Of a stretch of DNA of 12,513 nucleotides, positions 1 through 7,211 are shown piece by piece; positions within the stretch are counted from its first letter, which is position 1, and the number at the start of each line of letters is the position of its first letter. The position numbers and the translations under genes are program-made. Below the pieces are notes generated by a model. The model was not told where the DNA came from and did no database searches. It saw only the letters and a list, made by a program, of their open reading frames with translations. This DNA comes from Nitrospira sp. Lineage in GTDB: Bacteria > Nitrospirota > Nitrospiria > Nitrospirales > Nitrospiraceae. The stretch lies in assembly GCA_015904075.1 (NCBI GenBank), contig JABMDH010000008.1, forward strand, positions 1 through 12,513, read 5' to 3'.

Positions 1-558
1 CCGCTGAGAGTACTGTTTCTATCCAGGATTTCTCCTATGAAGAATCTGCAGTTCGCGCTACAAGTCATTGCGCGAATTCGAGAACCGGTTTTGTTCGATA
101 TCTACGGTCCTGTGACAGACGAGGGGTATTGGAATCGGTGTCAGGCGGATATGGCGGTGTTGCCAAGCCATGTCCAGGTGAACTACCACGGGGCTGCCCA
201 TCCCGATCAGATTCGGGGAATTATGTCGGGGCATGACCTGTTCTTCCTGCCGACCCTTGGGGAGAATTTCGGCCATGTCATTGCGGAGTCGCTGAGTGCG
301 GGCACGCCGGTCTTGATCGCCGATACGACCCCGTGGCGGGATTTAGAGGCTGCGGGGGTCGGGTGGGATCTTCGCCTGGATGAGGAGCAGTCTTTCTTGC
401 GCTGCATAGAACATTGTGCACGGCTCGGTGCGGAGGAGTATGAGGCCTGGCGTGCGGCAATCCGCCGTTTTGCGGCAACGCGTCTGAACGATCCCGAAGT
501 GATCAAGGCCCATCGTACCTTGCTGTTGAATGTGCTTGCGGAGGGCCAATGCGCCTGA
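1..558 (+). CDS. Glycosyltransferase family 4 (GT-B), C-terminal part
   Basis: This is the C-terminal half of a retaining GT4 glycosyltransferase, which would transfer a sugar from a nucleotide sugar to a growing lipid-linked glycan on the cytoplasmic face of the inner membrane. The frame is open from the first base of the window, so the gene starts upstream. The ATG at 37 is internal, because the preceding codons already read as the family's second-domain opening (LFLSRISPMKNL). The donor-site signature follows at about residues 78-100 of the visible part: LPTLGENFGHVIAE, with the E-x7-E glutamate pair, then a conserved AGTPVLIAD turn. A total of 185 residues is visible, as expected for the second Rossmann domain plus the C-terminal helix. 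The donor and acceptor cannot be told from this half. The next small ORF begins inside the end of this gene. Confidence 0.9.
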   Translation, partial: PLRVLFLSRISPMKNLQFALQVIARIREPVLFDIYGPVTDEGYWNRCQADMAVLPSHVQVNYHGAAHPDQIRGIMSGHDLFFLPTLGENFGHVIAESLSAGTPVLIADTTPWRDLEAAGVGWDLRLDEEQSFLRCIEHCARLGAEEYEAWRAAIRRFAATRLNDPEVIKAHRTLLLNVLAEGQCA

Positions 559-665
559 AGATAACCGGTTCAACTCACTGGTATAGGGGACTCTCCTTCG
601 CCTCGCGGCTGTGTTGTGGATATGGCATGCGGTGCATCCCTGGACATGGATGCCAGGCGGCATGA
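549..665 (+). CDS. Possible 38-residue small ORF bridging two glycosyltransferase genes
   Basis: An ATG-to-TGA reading frame of 38 codons fills the gap between the two GT4 genes. Its ATG (549) overlaps the end of the upstream gene by 10 bp, and its TGA (663-665) overlaps the likely ATG of the downstream gene (662) in an ATGA arrangement. The product begins MRLKITGSTHWYRG, contains four cysteines (two adjacent) and resembles no family I know. It has no clear membrane segment or signal peptide, and no strong ribosome-binding site is seen. It could be a real small protein, a leader that couples translation of the two glycosyltransferases, a relic of a lost gene, or chance. The overlaps at both ends are the only support for it. 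Confidence 0.25.
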   Translation: MRLKITGSTHWYRGLSFASRLCCGYGMRCIPGHGCQAA

Positions 666-1900
666 GAGTCTTGATTGTGACGCAATACTTTTGGCCGGAA
701 ACTTTCCGGATCAACGACCTCGTCCAGGGGTTGGCTACAATCGGGCATCGTGTGACGATTTTAACAGGAAAGCCCAATTATCCTACCGGTCAGTTTTTTG
801 AGGGGTATTCTTTCTGGAATCGAGGGCGTGAGGTATTCGCAGGATCGGATGTGATCCGTGTGCCGGTGATTCCTCGTGGTAACGGGAGCGGGTTCCGTCT
901 GGCGGTCAATTATCTGTCGTTTGCGTTGTCGGCGAGCCTGCTTGCTCCCTTTTTGGTACGAGGTCCGATCGACGCAATTCTTGTGTATGAGCCCTCGCCG
1001 GTCACGGTTGGGTTGCCGGCACTGGTTCTGAAACGGCTCAAGCGCGCGCCGATCCTGTTTTGGGTGCAGGATCTCTGGCCCGAGAGCTTGTCGGCGACGG
1101 GAGCGGTGCAATCGCAATGGGTGCTTGGCTTGGTCGCATCCCTCGTGGCGTTCATTTACAAGAGTTGTGATTTGGTATTGGTGCAGTCCCGCGCTTTTGT
1201 CGATCTCGTCCGAGCGCGCGGAGCCCGTGCCGACACCATCCGCTACTTTCCGAACAGCGCGGATGCGCTGTATTATCCGGTGGAGCAACGGATCGATCGC
1301 GCGTCGGGGGTGCTTCCTGATGGGTTCCGGGTCATGTTTGCCGGCAATGTCGGTGCGGCGCAATCCTTTGAAACGATCTTGGCCGCCGCGGAAGTCCTGC
1401 GCGATCGTCCTGCCATTCATTGGATCATTCTGGGAGAAGGCAGACAGTCCGGATGGGTGCGGGAAGAGATTGTGAAACGTGGTCTCGACCACTGCGTACA
1501 TATGCTTGGCCGGTACCCGGAGAATTCGATGCCTGAGTGGTTTGTGCAAGCCGATGTCCTGCTTGTGACCCTCAAGAAAAGTCCGATCTTTGCGTTGACC
1601 ATCCCTTCAAAGGTGCAATCCTATATGGCGTGCGGACGTCCGATCATGGCTGCGTTGGACGGCGAGGGAGCGCGTGTTGTGGAAGAGGCCTGCGCCGGGA
1701 TTGTGGTACCCGCTGAAGACGCCACGGCATTGGCCGAAGCGGTGGTTCGCTTGTCGGAGATGCCGTCATCGGAGCGTGACATGATGGGCCGGAATGGGCG
1801 CCGGTATTTCCTGCAGGAGTTCGAGCGGGATGCTTTGATTACTCGTCTGGACTCTTGGATGAAAGAGTTGGTGAGGGAAGAATCTGCATGCGCATCCTGA
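662..1900 (+). CDS. wbuB: WbuB-like GT4 glycosyltransferase (L-FucNAc/L-QuiNAc transferase family)
   Basis: This 412-residue GT4 enzyme matches the WbuB group, whose characterised or proposed members transfer N-acetyl-L-fucosamine or N-acetyl-L-quinovosamine during O-antigen repeat synthesis. Visible signatures are the N-terminal MRVLIVTQYFWPE strand, a GHRVTILTGKPNYP motif near residues 28-41, FWVQDLWPESL near 138-148, and the donor-site block LTIPSKVQSYMACGRPI followed by DGEGARVVEEA. The start was placed at 662 because the family begins with MRVLIVTQYF; the frame stays open to an ATG at 611 but those 17 residues are not family-like. A weak AGGCGG precedes 662. The last 13 bp overlap the reductase gene. 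The adjacent L-sugar synthesis genes support an L-QuiNAc or L-FucNAc donor, which is inference. Confidence 0.88.
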   Translation: MRVLIVTQYFWPETFRINDLVQGLATIGHRVTILTGKPNYPTGQFFEGYSFWNRGREVFAGSDVIRVPVIPRGNGSGFRLAVNYLSFALSASLLAPFLVRGPIDAILVYEPSPVTVGLPALVLKRLKRAPILFWVQDLWPESLSATGAVQSQWVLGLVASLVAFIYKSCDLVLVQSRAFVDLVRARGARADTIRYFPNSADALYYPVEQRIDRASGVLPDGFRVMFAGNVGAAQSFETILAAAEVLRDRPAIHWIILGEGRQSGWVREEIVKRGLDHCVHMLGRYPENSMPEWFVQADVLLVTLKKSPIFALTIPSKVQSYMACGRPIMAALDGEGARVVEEACAGIVVPAEDATALAEAVVRLSEMPSSERDMMGRNGRRYFLQEFERDALITRLDSWMKELVREESACAS

Positions 1901-2757
1901 TTCTCGGCGGGGACGGCATGCTGGGGCATCAGCTGCTTCGCCATTTTAGCGGGCGACACGATGTCCGCGGAACTCTTCGGCTTGGTCCGGAGGCTTACGA
2001 AGCGCACCGGTTGTTCGAGCCGGGCACGACATTTTATGGAGTTGATGTGGCATCGACGGAGACACTGTTGCCGGTGATTGCAGAATTCTCTCCTGAGGCG
2101 GTGATCAATGCCGTTGGAATTGTCAAACAGCGGGCAGAGGCGAAGGAAGTGATCCCCAGTCTCGAAATCAACTCGCTGCTGCCTCATCGGTTGGCCCTTC
2201 TCTGCCGGACGATTGGAGCCAGGCTCATTCACTTCAGTACGGACTGCGTGTTTTCCGGACGACGGGGACATTACCGAGAAACGGACCAACCGGATGCCGA
2301 GGATCTCTATGGTAGAACCAAACTATTGGGGGAAGTATCGGAGTCTCATTGTCTGACGCTTCGCACCTCAATGATCGGCCCAGAACTTTCGCGCAAGACC
2401 GGCCTGCTGGAGTGGTTTCTCTCTCAGCGGGGGAAGACCGTGAAGGGATTCACGAAGGCTATTTTCTCGGGGTTTCCCACTTCCGAACTGGCGCACATCG
2501 TAGAACTGGTTCTGATGAAAGTTCCGGCGATTCACGGCTTGTACCACGTGGCGGCGGAGCCGATCAGTAAGTACGACTTGCTGAGCTTAGTCAGGGATCG
2601 GTTCAGCGTGCCGATCACCATTGAACGGGACACGGCGTTTGAATGTGACCGGAGCCTTGATGCTTCTCGCTTTCATCAAGATACAGGCTACAAGCCTCCC
2701 GGGTGGGAGGCGATGATCGACAATTTGGCGTATCACATGACGGAAAGGACCCCATAA
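1888..2757 (+). CDS. RmlD-like SDR reductase, probably UDP-4-keto-6-deoxy-L-HexNAc reductase
   Basis: This 289-residue extended short-chain dehydrogenase belongs to the RmlD_sub_bind type. It has an N-terminal NAD(P)-binding loop (GGDGMLGHQ, residues 8-15), a conserved STD (117-119) followed by CVFSG, and the YxxxK catalytic pair Y141/K145 in YGRTKLLGE. RmlD itself reduces dTDP-4-keto-L-rhamnose. Beside FnlA- and WbjD-type enzymes, the likely substrate is the UDP-linked 4-keto-L-sugar, as for WbvR/QnlB in UDP-L-QuiNAc synthesis. The FucNAc-type reductase WbjC/FnlB is longer (about 370 residues, with a C-terminal cupin-like domain), and no such domain is present here. The start at 1888 has a purine-rich GAGGGAAG about 8 bp upstream and overlaps the preceding gene by 13 bp. 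The stop overlaps the next ATG by one base. Confidence 0.85.
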   Translation: MRILILGGDGMLGHQLLRHFSGRHDVRGTLRLGPEAYEAHRLFEPGTTFYGVDVASTETLLPVIAEFSPEAVINAVGIVKQRAEAKEVIPSLEINSLLPHRLALLCRTIGARLIHFSTDCVFSGRRGHYRETDQPDAEDLYGRTKLLGEVSESHCLTLRTSMIGPELSRKTGLLEWFLSQRGKTVKGFTKAIFSGFPTSELAHIVELVLMKVPAIHGLYHVAAEPISKYDLLSLVRDRFSVPITIERDTAFECDRSLDASRFHQDTGYKPPGWEAMIDNLAYHMTERTP

Positions 2758-3821
2758 TGTTCAAGGACAAGACCGTGCTCGTCACGGGCGGTACGGGTTC
2801 GATGGGGAAGAAGCTGGTGCATCGGCTGCTGGCAGGAGAGTTGGGGACGCCGAAAAAAGTAATCGTGTTGTCCCGCGACGAGGCCAAGCAGCATGATATG
2901 AGAATGTCGTATCTCCATAAACAGGTGACTACCGACGAAGTCATCTTCAACAACTTTGTGAACGTGTTGGAGTTCCGGATCGGCGATGTGCGTAGCTACG
3001 AAGATGTCTGCTCCGCCGTCAAAGGCGCCGACATCGTCGTCAATGCCGCCGCGCTCAAACAGGTGCCGACATGCGAATATTTCCCGACCCAAGCCGTGCT
3101 GACGAATTGCCTGGGCGCGTCCAATATCGTCCGGTCGATCCAGGAGCAGGGCTATCCGGTCGAAACCGTCGTGGGCATCAGCACCGACAAAGCGTGTAAG
3201 CCGGTGAACGTGATGGGCATGACGAAAGCCGTGCAGGAACGGATCTTCGTGGCGGCGAACATCTTGAATCCTAAAACCCGCTTCATCTGTGTCCGCTATG
3301 GGAATGTTCTTGCTTCCCGGGGATCGGTCATTCCGCTCTTTCACGATCAGATCAGGAACGGAGGGCCGGTGACGATCACTTCGCCGGAGATGACCAGGTT
3401 TCTTCTCAGTCTGGATGATGCGGTGGATACGGTGTTTACCGCAGTCACAGACGCGAAACGCGGTGAGACCTATATTCCGCGCGCTCCGTCGGCCACGGTG
3501 ATCAATCTTGGCCGGGCCTTGATCGGGTCCCGGAACATCAACGTCAAGACGGTCGGTATCCGGCCCGGTGAAAAGATGCATGAGATTCTGATTTCCGAGG
3601 AGGAGGTGCACCACTGTGTGCGCCGGGGCGGGTATTATGCGATTCAGCCTATGTTGCCGGAGTTGAGGCAAGGCTCGGCATCCGAGCCCAATGCATTGGC
3701 GAAAGAGTACAGTTCCGGCGACGAAGTCCTGGATCTGGCCGGTACGGCGGCCTTGCTCAAGAAGCACCGCCTTATGGTCGACGATGTTGAGCTAGGGGAT
3801 CGCGAAGAACTGCTGCGCTAG
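2757..3821 (+). CDS. fnlA: FnlA/WbjB-type UDP-GlcNAc 4,6-dehydratase / 5-epimerase
   Basis: This 354-residue SDR enzyme is of the short, soluble CapD/FlaA1 class (no membrane segments). Members convert UDP-GlcNAc to a 4-keto-6-deoxy sugar and epimerise it to the L series, the first step toward UDP-L-FucNAc or UDP-L-QuiNAc. It has the cofactor loop GGTGSMGKK (11-19) and the ISTDKACKPVNVMGMTK block (141-157). As in this family, methionine (M153) sits where most SDRs have the catalytic tyrosine (MxxxK rather than YxxxK), while D144-K145 is kept. RPGEKMHE near 269-276 is also typical. The start at 2757 has AAAGGA 7 bp upstream and shares one base with the previous stop (TAATG). Its TAG stop runs into the left end of the repeat at 3820, so the extreme C-terminus lies at the element boundary. 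Confidence 0.9.
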   Translation: MFKDKTVLVTGGTGSMGKKLVHRLLAGELGTPKKVIVLSRDEAKQHDMRMSYLHKQVTTDEVIFNNFVNVLEFRIGDVRSYEDVCSAVKGADIVVNAAALKQVPTCEYFPTQAVLTNCLGASNIVRSIQEQGYPVETVVGISTDKACKPVNVMGMTKAVQERIFVAANILNPKTRFICVRYGNVLASRGSVIPLFHDQIRNGGPVTITSPEMTRFLLSLDDAVDTVFTAVTDAKRGETYIPRAPSATVINLGRALIGSRNINVKTVGIRPGEKMHEILISEEEVHHCVRRGGYYAIQPMLPELRQGSASEPNALAKEYSSGDEVLDLAGTAALLKKHRLMVDDVELGDREELLR

Positions 3822-4011
3822 CCTGCATTATTCGTGACGGTTCGTCGCGAAATCGCCAAGCCGCGTCGTGAGACCGGCGCGCGGAGCCCGAAAGATCTGA
3901 GGCGTACTCGTGCAGTACGTCGAAGATCTGAGGGGCGAGCCCGTCGGCCGCAGGCTTGTCGGAACAGCGGATCGGCGATTGCAGCAGAAGTGCTCATGAA
4001 TAATGCGGGCT
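3820..4011. repeat. 192-bp element with imperfect terminal inverted repeats (MITE/REP-like)
   Basis: The outer 18 bases of the two ends match as inverted repeats at 16 of 18 positions: AGCCTGCATTATTCGTGA at 3820-3837 and TCATGAATAATGCGGGCT at 3994-4011. A second matching block, AATCGCC at 3851-3857 against GGCGATT at 3974-3980, lies at exactly the same distance (31 bases) from each end, so the symmetry reaches well inward. The centre has a short perfect hairpin flanked by 11-bp direct repeats. No target-site duplication is evident. The element fills the space between the fnlA-like and wecB-like genes. It encodes no transposase, so if mobile it would be non-autonomous. I recall similar sequences between Nitrospira genes, unverified. 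Confidence 0.75.
3892..3933. repeat. Hairpin flanked by 11-bp direct repeats at the centre of the 192-bp element
   Basis: The direct repeat AAGATCTGAGG occurs at 3892-3902 and again at 3923-3933. Between them CGTACT (3903-3908) and AGTACG (3914-3919) form a perfect 6-bp stem with a 5-base loop, extended in RNA by a G-U and a G-C pair. There is no following T-run, so it is not a classic intrinsic terminator. Confidence 0.7.
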
Positions 4012-4032
4012 GGTTGTATCGGTCACCAGGCG

Positions 4033-4040
4033 AGGAGGGG
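4033..4040 (+). promoter_or_regulatory. Strong Shine-Dalgarno for the WecB-like gene
   Basis: AGGAGGGG is the strongest ribosome-binding site in the window. It lies just outside the right end of the 192-bp element. Ten bases separate AGGAGG from the GTG at 4049 and thirteen from the ATG at 4052. It could restore efficient initiation after the only long break in the upstream run of overlapping genes. Confidence 0.7.
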
Positions 4041-4048
4041 AGCTACAC

Positions 4049-5176
4049 GTGATGTCGATGAAGGTGATGACGATTGTCGGGACTCGTCCCGAGGTGATCA
4101 AGTTATGCCGGGTCATCCGGGTGCTTGATGCGCATGTGCGCCATGTGCTGGTTCATACGGGTCAGAATCATGACTACGAGTTGAACCAGGTCTTTTTTGA
4201 CCAGCTCGAAATCAGAAAGCCCGATCATTTTCTCAACGTCGTCGCAGGCAATTTAGGCGGGACGCTGGGGAATATCCTGGCCCGGGCCTACGACGTCATG
4301 GTTCTGGAACGGCCGGACGCCTTGCTGATCTTGGGAGATACCAATAGTTGCCTCGCCACAATCGTTGCGAAACGATTGAAGATTCCAATCTTTCATATGG
4401 AGGCCGGAAACCGCTGTTTCGATCAACGGGTTCCGGAAGAGCTGAATCGGAAGATCGTTGATCATCTCAGCGATATCAATCTGACATACAGCGACCACGC
4501 CCGGGACTATTTGTTGCGTGAAGGATTGCCGCCGGATCGCATCATCAAGACTGGTAGCCCGATGTACGAGGTTCTCTCGCAGTATCGATCGAATATTGAT
4601 CAGTCGGATGTGCTGAAGACGCTTCGGTTGAATCCGGGAGAGTATTTTGTGGTCAGCGCCCATCGGGAGGAAAATGTGGATTCCGATAGGCAGTTTAATC
4701 AGCTTATCGATCTGCTTGGCGGACTTGTCGACCGGTATGGCAAACGGATTATCTTTTCCGTTCATCCTCGTACAAGGGCGAGAATCGACGCTGCACAGAT
4801 CGTTCTTCCTGCGTTGATTGAGCTGCATAAGCCGTTCGGTTTCTTCGACTATGTGAATTTGCAATGTCATGCCCGTGTCGTGATTTCGGACAGTGGCACG
4901 ATTACGGAAGAATCCTCCATCCTGAATTTCCCGGCTGTCAATATACGCGAGGCACACGAGCGTCCGGAGGGTATGGAGGAAGGGGCGGTGATGATGACGG
5001 GGCTTGATCGTGAGCGGGTGATGCAGGCACTGTCGATTTTGGAGAAGCAGCCTCGTGGAGAGCAGCGAACGTTGCGGATCGTACAAGACTATGATGTGCC
5101 GAATGTCTCCGAGAAAGTTCTCCGTATCATTCTCAGCTATACCGATTTCGTGAATCGCCTTGTGTGGCATAAGTGA
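4049..5176 (+). CDS. wecB: WbjD/FnlC-type UDP-HexNAc 2-epimerase (WecB family)
   Basis: This cytoplasmic, non-hydrolysing 2-epimerase (375 residues, normal length) belongs to the WecB/MnaA superfamily. The motifs GTRPEVIK (11-18), GDTNS (96-100), [20 protein letters not shown] (116-135), SAHREEN (203-209) and DSGTITEE (281-288) place D97, E118, E130 and H205 at positions equivalent to the known WecB catalytic residues. The [12 protein letters not shown] wording and the late [13 protein letters not shown] stretch fit the FnlC/WbjD subgroup, which epimerises C2 of UDP-L-sugars, better than the generic UDP-ManNAc enzyme. With the FnlA-like and RmlD-like genes it completes a UDP-L-QuiNAc or UDP-L-FucNAc pathway. 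The start is GTG 4049; ATG at 4052 and 4058 are alternatives, and the strong Shine-Dalgarno favours one of the first two. Confidence 0.9.
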   Translation: MMSMKVMTIVGTRPEVIKLCRVIRVLDAHVRHVLVHTGQNHDYELNQVFFDQLEIRKPDHFLNVVAGNLGGTLGNILARAYDVMVLERPDALLILGDTNSCLATIVAKRLKIPIFHMEAGNRCFDQRVPEELNRKIVDHLSDINLTYSDHARDYLLREGLPPDRIIKTGSPMYEVLSQYRSNIDQSDVLKTLRLNPGEYFVVSAHREENVDSDRQFNQLIDLLGGLVDRYGKRIIFSVHPRTRARIDAAQIVLPALIELHKPFGFFDYVNLQCHARVVISDSGTITEESSILNFPAVNIREAHERPEGMEEGAVMMTGLDRERVMQALSILEKQPRGEQRTLRIVQDYDVPNVSEKVLRIILSYTDFVNRLVWHK

Positions 5177-5194
5177 GTGTATGTTGGACGAATC

Positions 5195-6187
5195 GTGGCC
5201 GACCGGATTCTAGTAACTGGGGCGAACGGGTTTGTTGGGTCGGCGCTGTGCCGCCGGCTTCATTCCTCCGGGTTCCTTGTCCGAGGCGTAGTGCGGGATC
5301 GGGCGAAATTGCCACAACAGGGGAACTCGGAATCCAAGGAGCGTGAATGGGTGGCGTTGGACGATCGATCGTCGGAAGATGAAACACGGCATGCGTTTCA
5401 TGGAGTATCGGCGGTCGTTCATCTGGCGGCCCGGGTCCATGTTATGTCTGACGATGCGGTGGATCCGTTGAGTGAGTTTCGCCGGGTCAATTGTGACTGG
5501 ACAGAGCGGTTGGCTCGGGCCGCCGCCGTGCAGGGTATCCGTCGATTTGTGTATCTGAGCTCGATCAAGGTGAACGGGGAAAGCAACGCCCGTCCATTTA
5601 CCGAACAGGATCTTCCGAATCCGCAAGATCCGTATGGGATTTCCAAGTGGGAAGCCGAACAGGCACTCGCCCGTGTGTCATCCCAGACCGGCCTGGAGAT
5701 CGTTGTGATCCGGTCGCCGCTTGTGTACGGGGCCGGTGTCGGAGGGAATGTTCTGCAACTGCTGCATATCATTCGCCGTGGAGTTCCCCTCCCGCTCGCA
5801 TCGGTACACAATCGCCGCAGCCTGATCTATCTGGGGAATCTGGTCGATGCCCTTGCTTGTTGTGTGAAGGACGTGCGCGTCGCCGGGCAGACCTATCTTG
5901 TGAGCGACGGAGAAGACCTCTCCACGCCTGAATTGATTCGACGATTCGCCAACGCCTTGGAGCTGCCCGCGCGTATGTGGCCTGTTCCACTATTGATGCT
6001 TCGCTGGATTGGATCGATTGTAGGAAAACAGGCGATGATCGATCGGCTGCTGGGCTCGCTGCAAGTCGATTCGTCGAAGATCAGGAAGGAATTAGAGTGG
6101 TATCCCCCCTATTCTGTTGGCCAAGGATGCTCTGAAACAGCAGCCTGGTACAGTGGCCGCGTTCCACCAATCGCTCAGGTGTCGTGA
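5195..6187 (+). CDS. WbpV/WbpK-like NAD-dependent epimerase/reductase (UDP-4-keto-6-deoxy-HexNAc reductase)
   Basis: This extended SDR enzyme of about 330 residues has a Rossmann loop TGANGFVGS (8-16), HLAARVH (76-82), a catalytic serine in YLSSIKVNGE (120-129) and YGISK with Y147/K151. RSPLVYG and NRRSLIYLGNLVDA are typical of the group often labelled UDP-glucose 4-epimerase. Characterised relatives beside WbpL/WbpM-type genes (WbpV, WbpK) instead reduce the 4-keto product of WbpM to UDP-D-QuiNAc or UDP-D-FucNAc. The next gene is WbpL-like and a WbpM-like gene lies downstream, so reductase is favoured; which epimer forms cannot be read from sequence. The start is uncertain: GTG 5195 gives the family-like MADRILVTG with a GGA 6 bp upstream, and GTG 5177, right after the previous stop, would add six residues. 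Confidence 0.85.
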   Translation: MADRILVTGANGFVGSALCRRLHSSGFLVRGVVRDRAKLPQQGNSESKEREWVALDDRSSEDETRHAFHGVSAVVHLAARVHVMSDDAVDPLSEFRRVNCDWTERLARAAAVQGIRRFVYLSSIKVNGESNARPFTEQDLPNPQDPYGISKWEAEQALARVSSQTGLEIVVIRSPLVYGAGVGGNVLQLLHIIRRGVPLPLASVHNRRSLIYLGNLVDALACCVKDVRVAGQTYLVSDGEDLSTPELIRRFANALELPARMWPVPLLMLRWIGSIVGKQAMIDRLLGSLQVDSSKIRKELEWYPPYSVGQGCSETAAWYSGRVPPIAQVS

Positions 6188-6203
6188 TGCGTGCCATATT
6201 TCT

Positions 6204-7211
6204 ATGATCGAATCATGTTCGCGTTGCCTGTACGGAGCCCCGGTCGCATCGTTTGCCGTCACATGGTTGGCGATCACAGTGCTGCTTCGCTCATTTTCCG
6301 ACAGGATTCTGGACCATCCCAACGAGCGTTCGCTTCACGAACGGCCTGTGCCTCGTACCGGCGGAATGGGAGTGGCGGCCGGTATTGCCGCCGGCATTCT
6401 GCTTGTCTCACCGGTTTCGTGGTGGTCGCTGTGGATCGGTGCCGCGTTCCTTGTCGGAGTGTCTTTTCTCGATGATCTTGTCAGCCTGCCGATTGTCGGT
6501 CGGTTGATCGCGCACTTTATCGCGGCAGGTGTGTGCGTGATTGGCCTCCTGAGTGATCAGATAGGACTATTGTGGATCGTGGCCGCGATTGTGGCGACGG
6601 TGTGGATGATCAACCTCTATAATTTCATGGACGGAATGGATGGACTCGCAGGCGGCATGGCGCTGTTCGGATTTGGTTTTCTTGCGATCGCGGCCTGGTT
6701 GGCGCACGATCAATCACTTGCTCTCGTCAGCCTGTCCATTGCGGCAGCGGCCGGAGCATTCCTGCTGTTCAATTTTCATCCAGCCCGGATGTTTTTAGGG
6801 GATGCCGGTTCGACAACGTTCGGGTATCTTGCGGCGGGACTTGGTCTGATCGGCTGGCGGGATGGGGCCTGGTCGCTCTGGTTCCCGATGCTGGTCTTTT
6901 CCCCGTTCATCGTCGATGCCACCCTGACGCTGCTGAGGAGAATGGTGCAAGGTGAGCGATTCTGGAAGGCGCATCGCACGCATTATTATCAACGGCTTGT
7001 ATTAAGCGGATGGAGCCATCGAAAAACCGCATTGGCTGAGTATGGGGTGATGTGTGCCTGCGGGATCGGTGCACTTGCGTTTCAGCAGATGCCGGGCGGG
7101 TATCAATTATTGATCGTGGGAATCTGGGCGCTTGTGTTTTTCGGACTGAGCCAATCCGTTTCGATCGTGGAACGGCGGATTTCCAATCAAGGTGCGTTCG
7201 ATGGACAGTGA
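6204..7211 (+). CDS. WbpL/WecA-family undecaprenyl-phosphate HexNAc-1-phosphate transferase
   Basis: This 335-residue polytopic inner-membrane enzyme would start O-unit synthesis by moving a HexNAc-1-phosphate from a UDP-sugar to undecaprenyl phosphate. It has about ten hydrophobic segments and all the family hallmarks: NERSLHERPVPRTGG (40-54), the Mg-binding D90-D91 in SFLDDLVSLP, NLYNFMDGMDGLAGG (137-151), NFHPARMFLGDAGS (190-203) and HRTHYYQRL (257-265). The length fits WbpL. The start at 6204 is the only plausible one before the first membrane segment; an upstream in-frame ATG at 6117 lies deep inside the preceding gene. No good ribosome-binding site precedes it, so translation may be coupled to the reductase gene that ends 16 bp earlier. 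The substrate is probably UDP-D-QuiNAc or UDP-D-FucNAc, inferred from the neighbouring WbpV- and WbpM-like genes. Confidence 0.92.
   Translation: MIESCSRCLYGAPVASFAVTWLAITVLLRSFSDRILDHPNERSLHERPVPRTGGMGVAAGIAAGILLVSPVSWWSLWIGAAFLVGVSFLDDLVSLPIVGRLIAHFIAAGVCVIGLLSDQIGLLWIVAAIVATVWMINLYNFMDGMDGLAGGMALFGFGFLAIAAWLAHDQSLALVSLSIAAAAGAFLLFNFHPARMFLGDAGSTTFGYLAAGLGLIGWRDGAWSLWFPMLVFSPFIVDATLTLLRRMVQGERFWKAHRTHYYQRLVLSGWSHRKTALAEYGVMCACGIGALAFQQMPGGYQLLIVGIWALVFFGLSQSVSIVERRISNQGAFDGQ

Noticed and set aside
761..1549. 262-codon reverse-strand ORF
   Set aside because: It is the antisense shadow of the WbuB-like gene, with arginine- and histidine-rich composition and no motif.
2733..3767. 344-codon reverse-strand ORF
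   Set aside because: It is antisense to the clearly recognised dehydratase gene. The product is rich in H, R and D as expected from reading GC-rich codons backwards, and it has no family motif.
3757..3821. Truncation of the dehydratase gene by the repeat element
   Set aside because: All catalytic and binding motifs are present and the length (354) is slightly above the family norm, so the gene looks intact apart from possible changes in the last residues.
3834..4052. 72-codon + strand ORF between the dehydratase and 2-epimerase genes
   Set aside because: It lies almost wholly inside the inverted-repeat element. Its product is arginine-rich and low in complexity, and no ribosome-binding site or family resemblance is seen.
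4253..5170. 305-codon reverse-strand ORF
   Set aside because: It is the antisense shadow of the WecB-like gene, with no recognisable domain.
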